Source: Datnioides undecimradiatus
Lineage: Eukaryota; Chordata; Actinopteri; Lobotiformes; Datnioididae
Assembly (NCBI GenBank): GCA_008933995.1
Contig: WARS01000043.1
Span: 1,092,501 to 1,156,500, forward strand
Reading direction: 5' to 3'
Length of the DNA: 64,000 nt
Below are positions 27,201 to 39,800 of the stretch, piece by piece. Every line of letters starts with the position of its first letter. Positions within the stretch are counted from its first letter, which is position 1. A program made the position numbers and the translations under genes. The notes under the pieces were generated by a model that saw only the letters and a program-made list of their open reading frames with translations, was not told the DNA's origin and did not search any database.

Positions 27201-30059
27201 ATTTCAAGTTGAATGCACTTTTGACCTTATTCAAGCGTGCACAGTTAAAGTGTAAACTACTTGGTGTAAAAGAGCACCAAGCAAACACATCTGAAAAACT
27301 TACAGTGCTGGTCACGGAGCATATGAAATAACACAATTTCTCCATCAAATCAATTCCATTTTATTGCTGATATCAGCAGATTCACTAGCAAGTGTGAAGG
27401 TAATGCAAACTCTGATGCAAATTTCTGATGTTTACCAATTGCACACTGCCTTCCCAATGAAACCTTTAATTTTGATACACTATATTAATCCTTATGAACG
27501 ATTTGCAAAGTTGCAAGGTTTGTTGACTGTCAATGAACTATATGAAATTATATTAGTCCATGCGGTGAACAATCTGGCCAGCTAGTTTGTAAAGTGACAG
27601 TGACCTTGTGAGGAAGCTAGCTTGTTTTGGGAAGTATAGCATCTGACTAGTGCTAGGAGTTTCCCAGTTGGCTAGTTGGTAAAGAGTTAGCTTGCTAGCT
27701 ATGATAGTTGACAAAGTAGCCTTTGTAGTGACATAGCTGATAGGACGTCCTTTTAAAATGTATCCTAAAATCATACCGCAGTGTTTGAAATTTCTATAAA
27801 GGCTCTTATCTTAAGAGTCATATTTAACTGTTAGCTCATTACCCTTGCTAGCACAGAAATGCAATACAAATGGTACGAATGCACAGTCTTGCAATCGCAG
27901 AAATTCTCTTGGAAACTTGATTCCATTTGACAGCTCTTGACCTCTACTGTCTCCTGACAGATATGACATAATAATCCACAACATTATCTCAGAAGTACAA
28001 GTAAATGTTATCACTTTGAAATCCACAGCGTTTGCAGCAATTGGTATTATATTTTCTTTTTTTCCACGTGTACTTAAAGTCTAGTAGTATCTGAATCTCT
28101 CAGCTGTTTGTCCTGTAGATTCTGGAGAAAAGAAATCAAATTAGCCCCATTCCTTCAAGTTGTTGGTATAGTTTGTAAAATTTGCTTGATTTTTTTTTTT
28201 CACCTATGTGCTTCCTCTGTAGGGCATTGAACTGACCCTTGGCTCCTGCTGATGGGGATATTCGCATTATGAAATGATATTACTGGCCACCTTAATACAG
28301 CTGACTTAAAGCTGCTCCTTTGACACAAAGTGAATTGCAAGTGAAAGTCTTTAATGCCAAGAAGGATTTCTAATATCCCAGAGCAACAGAAAACAATCTT
28401 TATAATCCCAAAATCATTTTGCAGAATTCAGATTTCCATTTTAAGTACTATCCCTCACAATTCCAGCAATGAGAACATTCTTCACTGTTTGTGCATTCCT
28501 GAGGCATATTTACACTCTGTCCAAAAAGCAAAACCTCAAAAGCATAAAATGTGCGACACAGACAGTACATTGGGGTTGATAACCTTCCATTTGGCAGCTG
28601 CATGCAGTCGACTGGAAGGGGCAATTCTCTCCTCCTCAAATAAGGAGACCGTCCTTTCTTTGACTTCTATCTTGATAGTTCAGGAATAGCGTCGATTAGA
28701 AAGTATCTTTAAAACCTTGTCTGTCAAAACTGTTTTTACAAGCTATGATCAAAAAGTCTGGTGACTGCTCCTAAAACAAACAAAAACCATACCTCTTCTA
28801 AATTTGGCCATTATTCTCTTCAAAGTTGTCACTTTGAGCAGCGATACAGTGCCCCCAATCCTCCTGCCATACTCCATGAAAATACTGTTATGTAATCTTG
28901 TAAAGCAGCATTTGAAATGTATGCTCCATGTCCTCTGGACCTTCACTATAACTGTCATTTCAGAGAAGATGAAGAAGTTGCCATCACCGAATCCAGTGAA
29001 TAGCATGGGTTAGGCGCAACAATTCTGTTGGTGCAACCAAAGAACTCATGGGATCTCAATGCAACTGCACTTTGGAATAAGGGAGAACCAAAACACCACT
29101 GAGCATAGTTCAGGTTTGTTTGTGCCAAATTTCCTGCCTCAGATGCCTCAGAGCAGTGCAGTAGAGATCTCCAATGACAGATGAAAGCACTTCTGGTATG
29201 CAGATTGAGAGTAAAATACTGACAACAGTTTTCATTTATGCTTCTCTCCCCCCCTCAGTTTCTAGTTCAGTCTCAGTGTGCATCTTTTACCTGTGTGGGT
29301 CTGTGACAAATTAACCTCACATACTCACATACATAGAAACCTAGAAATACAAGTTTACTAGACTGCACAGCAATATATTATGTATATAAAATATATCAAA
29401 AGGAATTAGTTTCCATTCATATTTGGCTTAGATTCATTTGGTTTGGAGATTGTATGTGCACTGTCAACCTTTGCCCTTACCCAACTCTCTACCTCTCACT
29501 TCAATGCTACTTTTAGTGGATCTGACCACCTGAAAAGACAAATCCATTGCTAATGTAATTCCAATAAATGTCTGACTTCAAAAGAAGTAAAATTATTTAT
29601 TTATGCATGTGATATAGGTTTGCACACGTGATTTGAGAGCTGGTCCTTGAATATATAAGCTTGTGTTCACGGCCACCTCTTGCAAGGATCTGATCTGCTG
29701 AAGGTAATGGAGCCATCCCTGCTGCAGGGCATTTTGCTGCTGACCATGTGCTTTGACCTTGTTATGGAGAGGCCAAGCGATTGACTAATTTCTCCCATGG
29801 GTGATGAGGGAATTTAAAAAAACAGGGACTAATAGGCAATTGCAAGGTTGCAAGGTTTAGACTAAAGGCAAGAGGCTGTAGGGCAAGAGCTACATGACAT
29901 GTCCCATTTGAGGAATAACAGCATCTACAACGCACATAATCCTTAAAACTGCCTCTTAATTGTTTGACAATTAAGACGTGCTTTTGTTTTTGTTTTATTT
30001 TTAACAAGTGCGTCTGCTTTATTCATTTTTAATCCTCATTAAACTCACAACTGAATTAA

Positions 30060-31490
30060 TTACTTACTTATAGGTACAAGGTACAAGCTTAATTTATTTC
30101 ATTATCATTCCACAACACAGGGCGACATAATAAAATGGTATCTCCGCTCTCTTCATGCTTCTCACAAAACAAAATTGAAGTTATTATAAATGATATTCAT
30201 TATTATAAGTTATATAAATGCTTCTGTTCTGGGCCATACACATCCATACACTGTCCATTTGTATGCATGTATGTTTCCAGTCAGGGTGGTTTTTCTTGCT
30301 CCTCTGTTGACTGCCTCTGCGGATTTTGCTTTCTGGAATTTTCTTTGAAAATACTGTAATTCCTGAGTTTTGTTTATCAGGTTGGAGATGTGCGTTGTCC
30401 ATGACAGGTTCTCTGTGATGCTGATTCCCAGGAAACAAAAACTGTTCCGCTGCTCCACCTCAGCTCCACAGATGACAGGGGGGTGTGTGTATTTGCTAAC
30501 CTAACTTTTTTCGAAAATCAACAATCAGCTCCTTGGTTTTTTGACTTTGAGAAATAGGTTGTTCTCCACATTACAAGGTTGCTGGTTTTATCCCGATATG
30601 AGTTTGATGATGATGGTGTCATGCAAACTTCACGACAGGCTTGTGTTGGGGATTGCAATGGTTATGGCATGTACAGGAGGGGGCAGAGCACACAGCCCTC
30701 CCTGTGGGGCTCTGATGTGAAGCACAAGAGTGGAGGATGTGTGACTGCCAATCTGAATTCTCAGGGGTCTGTTTGCGAGGAAGTCCAATATGCAGTTGCA
30801 GCGTGTGGTACTCAATTCCAGAGTGCTACAGTGAGTGTGCCAACCAGTTTCATAGGGCAGATTGTGTTGAATGCTGAGATGAAATTACCAACAAGAGCAT
30901 CTGCATGTAGGTGTTGTTATTTTAAAGTTGTGTGGAAACTGAATGGAGGGTAGTGGAGATTCTGGAGTATCCTCTGTGGATCTGTTTGTTCTCAATGTAT
31001 ACTGGTGATCATCCAGGATGGCAAGGATATTGTTTTTTACGTGCTGGAGAACCTTTCTTCCAAAGCAGATGGGAGCAACATCTATCCGACTGGCACGTGT
31101 TTTTTCTAGTCCTCAGTCAGGGATGTTATCTGGCAAAGCAGCTTCAGACATTTTCACTCTCAGCAGGATTCTTCTCTGTAGTGGCAAGTCCTTTGGAGGC
31201 TGAGTAAACTTTGCAATTGATGCTTCATTAAGGAGATAAAAGTAAGCATACAATGTACCTGGGAATATGGCATCATACATGATTGGGATGCTACTGTTGC
31301 AGTAGCATGTGATTTCCTGGATTGCTTGATATAGCTTTTGTGTTGTGTTTTGTGTTTGTGTTGGCACTGCTTTCTTGTCACCTGATGTATGATGATTGAT
31401 GCGGCCCCCTGTGTGTCGCATTAAAGATCTTATTCTCTTGGCCTTCATCAAGTTGAATTTGAGACATTTCCTGCAACCGTACATCAGGCA
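30060..31490 (-). mobile_element. decayed LINE reverse transcriptase, L2/Rex1-like
   Basis: Read on the minus strand, pieces of a LINE ORF2 appear in the expected order: a linker ending PDNIPD (about 31116-31136), LRTNRSTED (30971-31014), SAFNTI (about 30863-30884), LDFLANRP...SSTLVL...APQG (about 30700-30815), ENNLFLKV (about 30555-30580), KELIVDFRKK (about 30508-30545) and FLGISITENLSW (about 30400-30440). The blocks sit in different frames, with in-frame stops between them. The catalytic FADD segment is missing: IIK is followed directly by LISG near 30591-30623. The segment down to about 30060 looks like the 3' UTR. There is no intact endonuclease upstream, so this is a 5'-truncated dead copy. 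Confidence 0.85.
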
Positions 31491-34400
31491 GAGCTAAGAA
31501 GCGGACCCTTAGGTCGAAACTGGGTTAGGATAGCTCTTATCTGAGCTGTCTTACCTCTCTCCTTGGGGCAAGTGTAGCGGCTTTGCTGGTTGTGTGGTTT
31601 GAGCACCATCTCAAGGTCTGCTGCACATAATCCATCCCTGTAATTTCTTTTCCCCCTTGATGAGAGGATTGTCTGCCAGAAGTAATATGTGTTTTAGATA
31701 TAAAGTCAAAACAAAATTTAGCTAAGTTTGAGGGATTTAGTGGCCACTATATATAAGTGCATGGGCCACTGTCACCACGGTAATCCAGATTCTTGTGGGA
31801 CATTTATACATTACTCGCTGTAATTTTAATGTGTGGATTTAATTACTATAGTTTGTTGCCTGTGCGAAATTGTTCATGTTAATAATGTTTTATTTCAAAA
31901 TGAAATCGCTCATTTGGTTTTACAAACTCATTATCGTATTGGTTGTTTTGGGTTGTTAACTGATTCATTCTTCACCTGTGGGGGCCATCTGTCCCTCGCG
32001 TAATATACCTCTGTGTGACTCGTTCACACCTGTACAATTCAATCCTCACCTCACAATCTTTTACATCGAGGCAATTCAGAGGTCTTCCCCAGTGAGGAGA
32101 GGACACAAGTTGGAGATGGACACAGGATCTAATACAATCAGGCTGTGGTCATGATTCCCTCAGGGACCTGCTTTACTCACTTGTTTTCCTCTGTTTGGAC
32201 TCACTGATATATGTGCATAGCCATGCCCTGGGGGAGGCTTTCAGAGAGGCCTTGTTGATATTCCACTCGTAAAGACCCTGAAGGTGGAGCGGAGACGTGG
32301 ATTGGTGGGACAGGATAGTTATTTCATAGTATCGGCGAAGGATGTGAGCACTCTAATCTCCCCAAGGTCAGAGGCAGGTGTTTCTAATGCGGAGGCCGAT
32401 TTCCCCCGTTGAAGTCTAGATTTTCATTTAGAGCTCCTCTATTAAATAGACTGACCACAGGATGCAGACTTAAAGTATATGATATGGCCGGGCTGACTTC
32501 CTTGAAAGATGATCATTCACCCAGGAAGAGAGATATGGTCCTGTGTTTTTACGTGCCCACACTGACGGTTGTGTGCACATACTCCACTTTTCCTTTGTGT
32601 GTCTTTGAGTTCCCCTTTAAAAGATGGAAGCCATTACGTTTGGTGGTGAACATGACACATCACAAATGGAGCGAGGTCACCGTGAGCCAAGCAGGCTGGT
32701 CAAACTTTTCCACTTTGACAACACTGAAATGTCATTCCACTTGGGTAGGAAGGACTGCGCTCTACAATACGAATTGCTGCCGTTATGAAATGGTCTGTCC
32801 TCTTTTACAAGACTCCGGCTACAAAAGGAACCGCAGAGGTAAGAAATCGGACTGAGAAGCTTCCATGCGTCCTGTGCCTTTTGAGCCCAAAGTCTCCAGC
32901 TGATGTGATGGGATTACACTGAAGGAAAGGGAGAATTCCCCACCCCTTGACTTACATCTTTCATCACATCAGATGCCCTTTTCTGAGAGGGGCAGGGAGA
33001 GAGAGCGAGAGAGAGACAGGGCAAGTCAGGCGGTGGATGGAAAACGGCGAGAGATAGAGAAATGATAAAGTGAGGAGGACGTAGAGGGAGGGAGGGACAA
33101 AGTGGAGATGGAAAATGACAATATAATATGATTTGATTTGTGGGGCAGAATGGATTCTCAGTGCCCATTTTCTGAGAGAGAGAAGATGGGGAACTGGAAG
33201 AGAGAGGGCGAGGAAGACAGAGGTGGGTGGAGGAGGTAGGCGGAGTGTGAACAGTAGGGCCGTGGAGTTCATTTAGCACCAAGGCCGTGAGATGGCTTGA
33301 CAGCTGCTGGTGGAGGCATTAGGCTGCTCACTTTAGTCCAATTTTGCTCTCCTTTTCTCCCTGTATCCCACTCTTGTCTCTAATAGCTGTCTTTGTCAGA
33401 CCCATAGTGTCCATCACTGCTACGTATGGGCCCGGCTATAGATTTTAGTGGCAGAGCAGCACTCATAATAATGCTAAACACAACATTACAATTCATTAAC
33501 GGTCCCAGAATGGCTGCAGGCGATGGGACGTTTTAGAGGTCATAAATTAGGCAAGTCTGTTTCTTTTAAAGGCTTTAACTCTTTAAAAGTTTGGTGGCAA
33601 AGTGAGACACTATATCTGTCATTTGAGAAACATGACACCTGCTCTCGGAAAATGACTGACAGAAAAAAAATTAGAATGCATTTAGATGAATTTGATCCAT
33701 CCACCAATCTGAAAACAAGACACCTGCTCTTGCAAAGTGAGTGACAGGGGGGGAAAAAAACAATTTTCAAGGAGAGTCGGTCAGTCACTTCGTTGGCAAA
33801 GTAATAAGTCTATTAATGGAAGGATTGTCTTTATTATAGGGATAGTTAATTAGCATCAAGTAATGGTTCATTTGCTATATCATAATTTTGAGGGAAATTA
33901 AGTCCTCAACTCACAAATATACTAAATCTCATTTTCAATTTTTATGCAAACAGTTTTATAATCCTCATCCTGCAGGATATGGAATAAAACTGTGCTCTGA
34001 ATCAAAGTGAATCCATTTTCGGGCTATGCTTGGAGAGAATGACAGTGTTTTTTACTAGCAGCTAAGAGGCAGCCATAATTACTTCTGTCAAGGACCTGAA
34101 CCCTCTCAGAGAGGAGCAAAACAACATTACCTGTCAACAAATCTGTCTGTCTCACTCTGTTTCTATCTCTGTCTCTCTTTTCCTCAATTCTCAGTTCAAA
34201 GAGCATCAGTGGTGTAAAAACCTGAGTAATCTTTTCAGAAATATTTAATAAAGCATTGGTATAAAAATAACCAAATAAAATGCAAATGATTTTTAATTTT
34301 TTTTTTTTTGCCAGTAAATACCTCCTTGTAGAAGTGCGAGGGAGCCCGTTGCTCTTGTAAACACTGGATTACGAGGCTAAAAACATGTGAGAACCTCACC

Positions 34401-36110
34401 AGACATATTTATTTAATGACTCTCACAAGGACGAGCTAACACGTGTGTCTTTTCCAATGTGGTATAGAGAAATAAAAAATAAATTGGATTAAAATTTTAT
34501 CTGAAGCCTTGTTTTTTTTGTGCAGGATACATAGGATCGGCATCCGTCGCCTGTCAAAGACATAACTATTCATTGTAACATTTGCAACCTGTATCTTATT
34601 GACTCCCATGTGTGACCTAAATAATGAGAAATAAGACATAAATGTAAAGTGTGTTTCAGTGTGTGTGCCTCTGTCTTCATGGTTATGGACCAGACATTGA
34701 GGATTCATCTAATCTTTATTTTATTGTTGCTTCCAGGATGGATTTTCTGAAATACAGTATTAAAGTAAACATGCATTCTGTTCCTCATCTTGTTCCAATC
34801 AATCGGTCATTCCTTGTATTATTATACTATTGCATACTCTTTACATACATACTACAGCAAAACAAAGGCCAGTGTTAGCTTTTACAGGTCATATAAGACT
34901 TTTATATCTCGATGTTTGCATGTGTGCCTCCCTTCGGTGCATGCTGCTCACGCGCCTGTGTTGGCCCACGCACCTGTGTGTGTTCAATTAGGTTGTGAGA
35001 GTGTAAAAGTTCTGTACTGACAGGCAGTGTTGTTCTACTTTGGTGTAAAAAGGGGTCGTGTCTGGCAGAGGGAGAGGCTATTATGGCTCCTTTATGGATT
35101 ATGAGGCAGGAGTGTGACCCTTATCTCAAGGTGAACGTCAGTAGCTGCCCTTGTCGCAGTCCATCACAACACTGTTCCCTATTACATTACAGGTGATGGC
35201 CCTGGCAGCACCTCATTGCAAACAATATCCATCTTAACAAGTCATTTCATCCAGTAATGATCCTTACAAATTTTATTTCCCTTAAAACAAGTGAAAACTG
35301 TAAAGTGGTAGGATTTTTTTTTTTCCTTCTAGTGCTGCAAGTAAGTCCAGGAACAAGTGACAGTGTCTGGTATTCAGGCAGATCACTCAGTCTCGCCATC
35401 AAAGATAATGGCACTAAATGCATGAAATTTCCTCACACAAGGCGTTTCAGACCAGAGAAACAATAAATGGGCTGTTCCACCTCACAGATAGTTTGTTGAC
35501 ATCCTGAAAGGAAATACCGTCAGGCTAAGAGTCAGGTTTTTGAGAGAGCACGTGATTCATACATCCATTTAAAAGACCAAAGTACCACACACACACTTAT
35601 CAGAACACACACTCATTCATTTCAGTTAGTAGAATCTGGGAAGTACCTTTCCCTAATACGAGACAATAATTAACACAAGGTATTTCTCATCCATGCTTAT
35701 TGTTCATGTTCATGGTGCTGATACAAAGGCTCTATACATGCAGGGATGTTTTCTAATTTATATTTGATATACTAACACAGATACTTGCATTAAACCTTTT
35801 TTCACTCTCTGTCTTTTGCCAGTGGATGTAAGTTTTCATGTCTGTTGTTTGCAGCATCCTCTACTGGCACAGTTATGCAGCAGTTACTGTGACCTTAACA
35901 TTACGGTCCTGGTTGATTTGGAGACGCCTACTGTTGCAAACGCAGCCTTCAAACACACTTTTTGCAGCTGCTCTGTCAAAATAAGAAAACGGATAAACCG
36001 ATGCATTTGTTTACACATTAACCAAGCCTACTCACACTGTCTTCGGTCTAAAATAAATACAAGGCGTACAAGTAGTCTGCCACACAGCAGCAAAGCATGA
36101 CAATGAGTTG

Positions 36111-36150
36111 GAGTTGTTGCAGCTTGTTGCAGCTTGTTGCAGCTTGTTGT
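36111..36150. repeat. 10-bp tandem repeat, four units
   Basis: The units are GAGTTGTTGC, AGCTTGTTGC, AGCTTGTTGC and AGCTTGTTGT. Confidence 0.85.
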
Positions 36151-36489
36151 ACACCTGCAGCACCTTCATCTAGCATCCTTTCTGTATTATAGCTGTTAAT
36201 GCACACATATAAATATATTTCCAATATTCATGATGAAGACCCATCAAATAAGATTAGATTGCTGGTTTCCTACTTTTGCATTAAATTAGAGTTTAGTTTA
36301 TCTATTCCCCAAAAGCGTTTGTTGGAACATTATCTGTAGGTGCTGTTCTATTATAGCATTTTGTGGTAGTTGATATTAGCTGATCATGATTTAGTGTAAT
36401 TATATTATAACCATGAGTTGTGTAAGGCTAATGTTTTGCAACTGCAACATTCTCATTGACTGATTTTGGATTACTGATGAAATAACTGT

Positions 36490-36491
<2 letters not shown>

Positions 36492-36542
<51 letters not shown>
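36492..36542. repeat. (AT)25 microsatellite
   Basis: A pure AT dinucleotide run. Confidence 0.97.
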
Positions 36543-36546
<4 letters not shown>

Positions 36547-36835
36547 CTAAGTTAGCCTGGTTAATTAGCGCACTGTGCTACCTTGTTTCTTCTTTTTCCC
36601 ATCCTACAATACTAATTCAGTTGTACATCACCTTTGGTTTAACTCTTCTTTATTGCATCTAAGGTTTTTTTTCCGATTTGTGATCACCATCATTGAATTT
36701 GTTGCCACATCACCTGCACAGTTTGACATTTGCCTCCAGTAAAAACTTCAAAGGTAAGCTGAAGTCTGAGTGAAAGCAGCAACTTTTCACTAACCTCTTT
36801 GACATTTTTGACACGTTTTTGATAAACATGTATGT

Positions 36836-36862
36836 ATTATGTATGTATGTATGTATGCATGT
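36836..36862. repeat. (ATGT)n short tandem repeat
   Basis: About five ATGT units with end variants. Confidence 0.85.
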
Positions 36863-39800
36863 GTTTGAGGTGCTACCCCTTATTATTTGCAGTCCCAACA
36901 GTAGCCAACTGTAAAAGGCAGAATATAGGAACAGGAAGTCATGAGCCTCAGAAAGACTTGAGTTCAGTTAACATCCCAGAGTTGAGTTGACACCTACGTG
37001 TGCCAGGTCTACAACTTATTAGGTGACCTATCTTACACCGTGATAAGTTTCGCTCATCGTCTGCATTTCACAAACAAACTTTGGCTGAAAGCTGCAATGA
37101 AGCCATGACCTTTGGTGGAGTTTACTCCCTTCCAAGTTCTTTATTTTTATCTTAAACTGTATTTGAAAATTTCAAACCCAGTCATGTGCTTAAAGTTTCA
37201 GTTAATCCAATTGTTTTTTCCCTTCTTCATCTATGTCCTAACCTTTATATAACAGCAAGGAGCTTGGTTATATGCATTTTCAGAGCTGTAATGAAGTCCA
37301 TTCCTGCCATCCGAAGTTTTAGTTGTTTACTACAATACAGTCTGACACAAAAAGTTCTAAAAATGTGAAAAAAAAAATCTAGATTTAGACCAACCTTTAT
37401 TGAGCGATGAGTAGCTCTTGGTGGTTAACCTTAGTTGACACTTCCTGGGGCTGCTCCACGGTAAAAGTCTTCAGCAGCACCTCCCGCATTTCTGACTGTG
37501 TCAGAAACTATGAATCAAATTTAAGTGAAACAAAGCCCCCCGTTTGGAAACATCTAACCAAACTGTAATCCGTTCGCCAAATTTGTAACCTGTCCAATAT
37601 GAATATACTTTACCCTTTTTGGAGACTGACCAGAGATTACAATGTTTGTGCAACTACAGATGTGATTATTTAAAAAAATGGTATAGACTGCACTGCATTT
37701 AAGAATGAGGGACCTACAAGGAACACCTTGACACTAATGATGGTCACAAAACTGAGATGTGCTCTTAAAGGTAAATAGATGGGGGGCGACTGCATCAGCT
37801 TTTCACAACTGCTCAGCTCAAGAATAGAAATCTGTTTTGTCAGTGTGTTATTATTAAATAGCTTATCTGACCGTTTGGGATGTTGGGTGGAAGGGGGTGC
37901 AAGTTTTGTTGCACATTGGGGACCAATGGATGAATACATGGTACAAGACAGCGATGAAAATATGCTGCGTCAACATAACCAGGCCTTCACTTTGCACAGT
38001 CATTCTATATTTGGATTTTAAAATGTCTTAGTTCTTCTTCTTGATTGAACTGCGTACATGACAATTTCAATAATTATGAAGCCATTGAAGAGTCACATTT
38101 TTCATTTTAATGTTACTCGGACAAACACGTAATCAGGCAGTCGCTTCTAGTTGATCCCATCACTAAAGGAAGCCTGACATCCAACTCTATGTCACGCGAT
38201 GGTTTTACAAGATTGTAGCATAAATGAACTGGACAAGTGGCAGAAAAACACGCCTCAGCACTTCTGAGACCTGACGAGGTTGTGGGCTTTTAATCGACAG
38301 TGCTCAATTAAAATGTCCCATGTGGATTATGTGCCTAGGTGTCACCATGATGGAATGGCAGTCCTCTTTAACCCCACAAGCAATGGTTTTTCACATCAAT
38401 CCTGGAAAACCACGATGTCTGCAGTTTTTGATTGTGGGGCAGCCAGACATAATGCTTTATCGAGTTGTGATAGGATTGCTGATGAGTCTGCACCGTAAAA
38501 TCTTTTAATGCCGACTCTGGGTTGGACTGTGCTGGACTGGACCTGATTACCAGGACCCACTGGTGTTCATCCAGTCAAAAGGCCAATATTACTGGAAGAC
38601 GGTGATGATATTAAACCCTCACTGTTGAGCCAGTTCAGTTATTGTGTGGTGATTTCATCTTTTGTTCTTTTGACCTCTTTGCAAACGATATTTTTCAGAA
38701 AAACATTGCGCGTGACAAAATGAAGGGCTTGAGGGTATTATTAGACCATAGTTAGTGGAACAAATGAGCAGTCAGCACTCTCAATTTATCTCTCAATCAA
38801 GAGCCTGCTCAGCTCCATCTAAATCCTCAGTCGCGTTTTATTTAACATCATTAGGATTGTGAAGGCAGAAACTTTCCTCTCTTTTATTCCGGGTAGATAG
38901 ATTTATATACAGTAGTCAGTGTCTTGCAAAAATCAGATAACAACCCCTGTATTCTGAGGAAATAAATAAATAAAAGCGTGTTTGAGTTCAGGTGCAGGGC
39001 ACCTTTGTTTTGGCTCTGAATTTTAGCAGCTGGCATGGCTCTGCTCTGAGTCTTAGCCCCGTTCAACCAGCTCCAGAGGTCTGGAGAGCAGGCTGTCTAT
39101 CAGTGTTGAAAAGAGTGCTGGCATGACCTTTTCCATCCATCACTAGTCTAAGATGCTTTCAGTACAGAAAGGTAGGGTAAAACAAAAATCATTGACCACT
39201 TGAAAGAACTCTTGGTATCATTGCTGGTAACTTGAATTTGGGTATAACCCCTGCCTAATGCTGCTTAAAACATGCTATTCATGATTTTGATGGATGAAAT
39301 GTTTGAAGCCAGGGTCCTGACCTTTGCTTTTACCACTGCTGTCTTCACTTATGTGTGAAATCCAGAAAAATAATGCTCACCAAAAAAAAAAAAAAAAGTT
39401 AACCAGCTTGCCAGAGGATAATGTGAGAAACATTCAGAATGAATTAGCATGCTAACATTTAACCTAAACCCTAATGACATGAACCTTACACATTGCCGAT
39501 GATAGGTGGGTACACATTGCACAGGGACGACAGAGACTCATAAACACCCTCAACCAACATAAAAGATACAGGATGTACATATAACACATTCGTTCTTTCA
39601 ATCATGCATTAAAGCAGCACGGCATACAGTTTGTGTGCAGCTGTTAAGGGGGCTAGCATGGGTGCCGCAGTACATTTGGGCAATGTACCATAAGATAAAC
39701 ATACAGAGCAGAATAAATTTCATGACAGGATCCATGAAATAAGTCATGAAACAAACTGTCCGTGTGCTCATTCCACCAATGTTAATGTGAATACAGCACC

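Larger units (their letters stand above)
14960..30059. other. gene-free AT-rich stretch
   Basis: Apart from the separately listed simple repeats and the LINE 3' end at 15970, I recognise nothing. The longest frames (22281-22697 minus, 22408-22749 plus, 23496-23864 minus) overlap each other or lack any family signature, and no chain of exons with matching splice phases is apparent. Confidence 0.5.

Noticed and set aside
32409..32855. 148-codon frame, among the longest outside repeats
   Set aside because: Composition gives no domain, membrane or signal features; probably chance.
32914..33282. Two overlapping minus-strand frames rich in Ser, Pro and Leu
   Set aside because: They are translations of GA/CT-rich low-complexity DNA.
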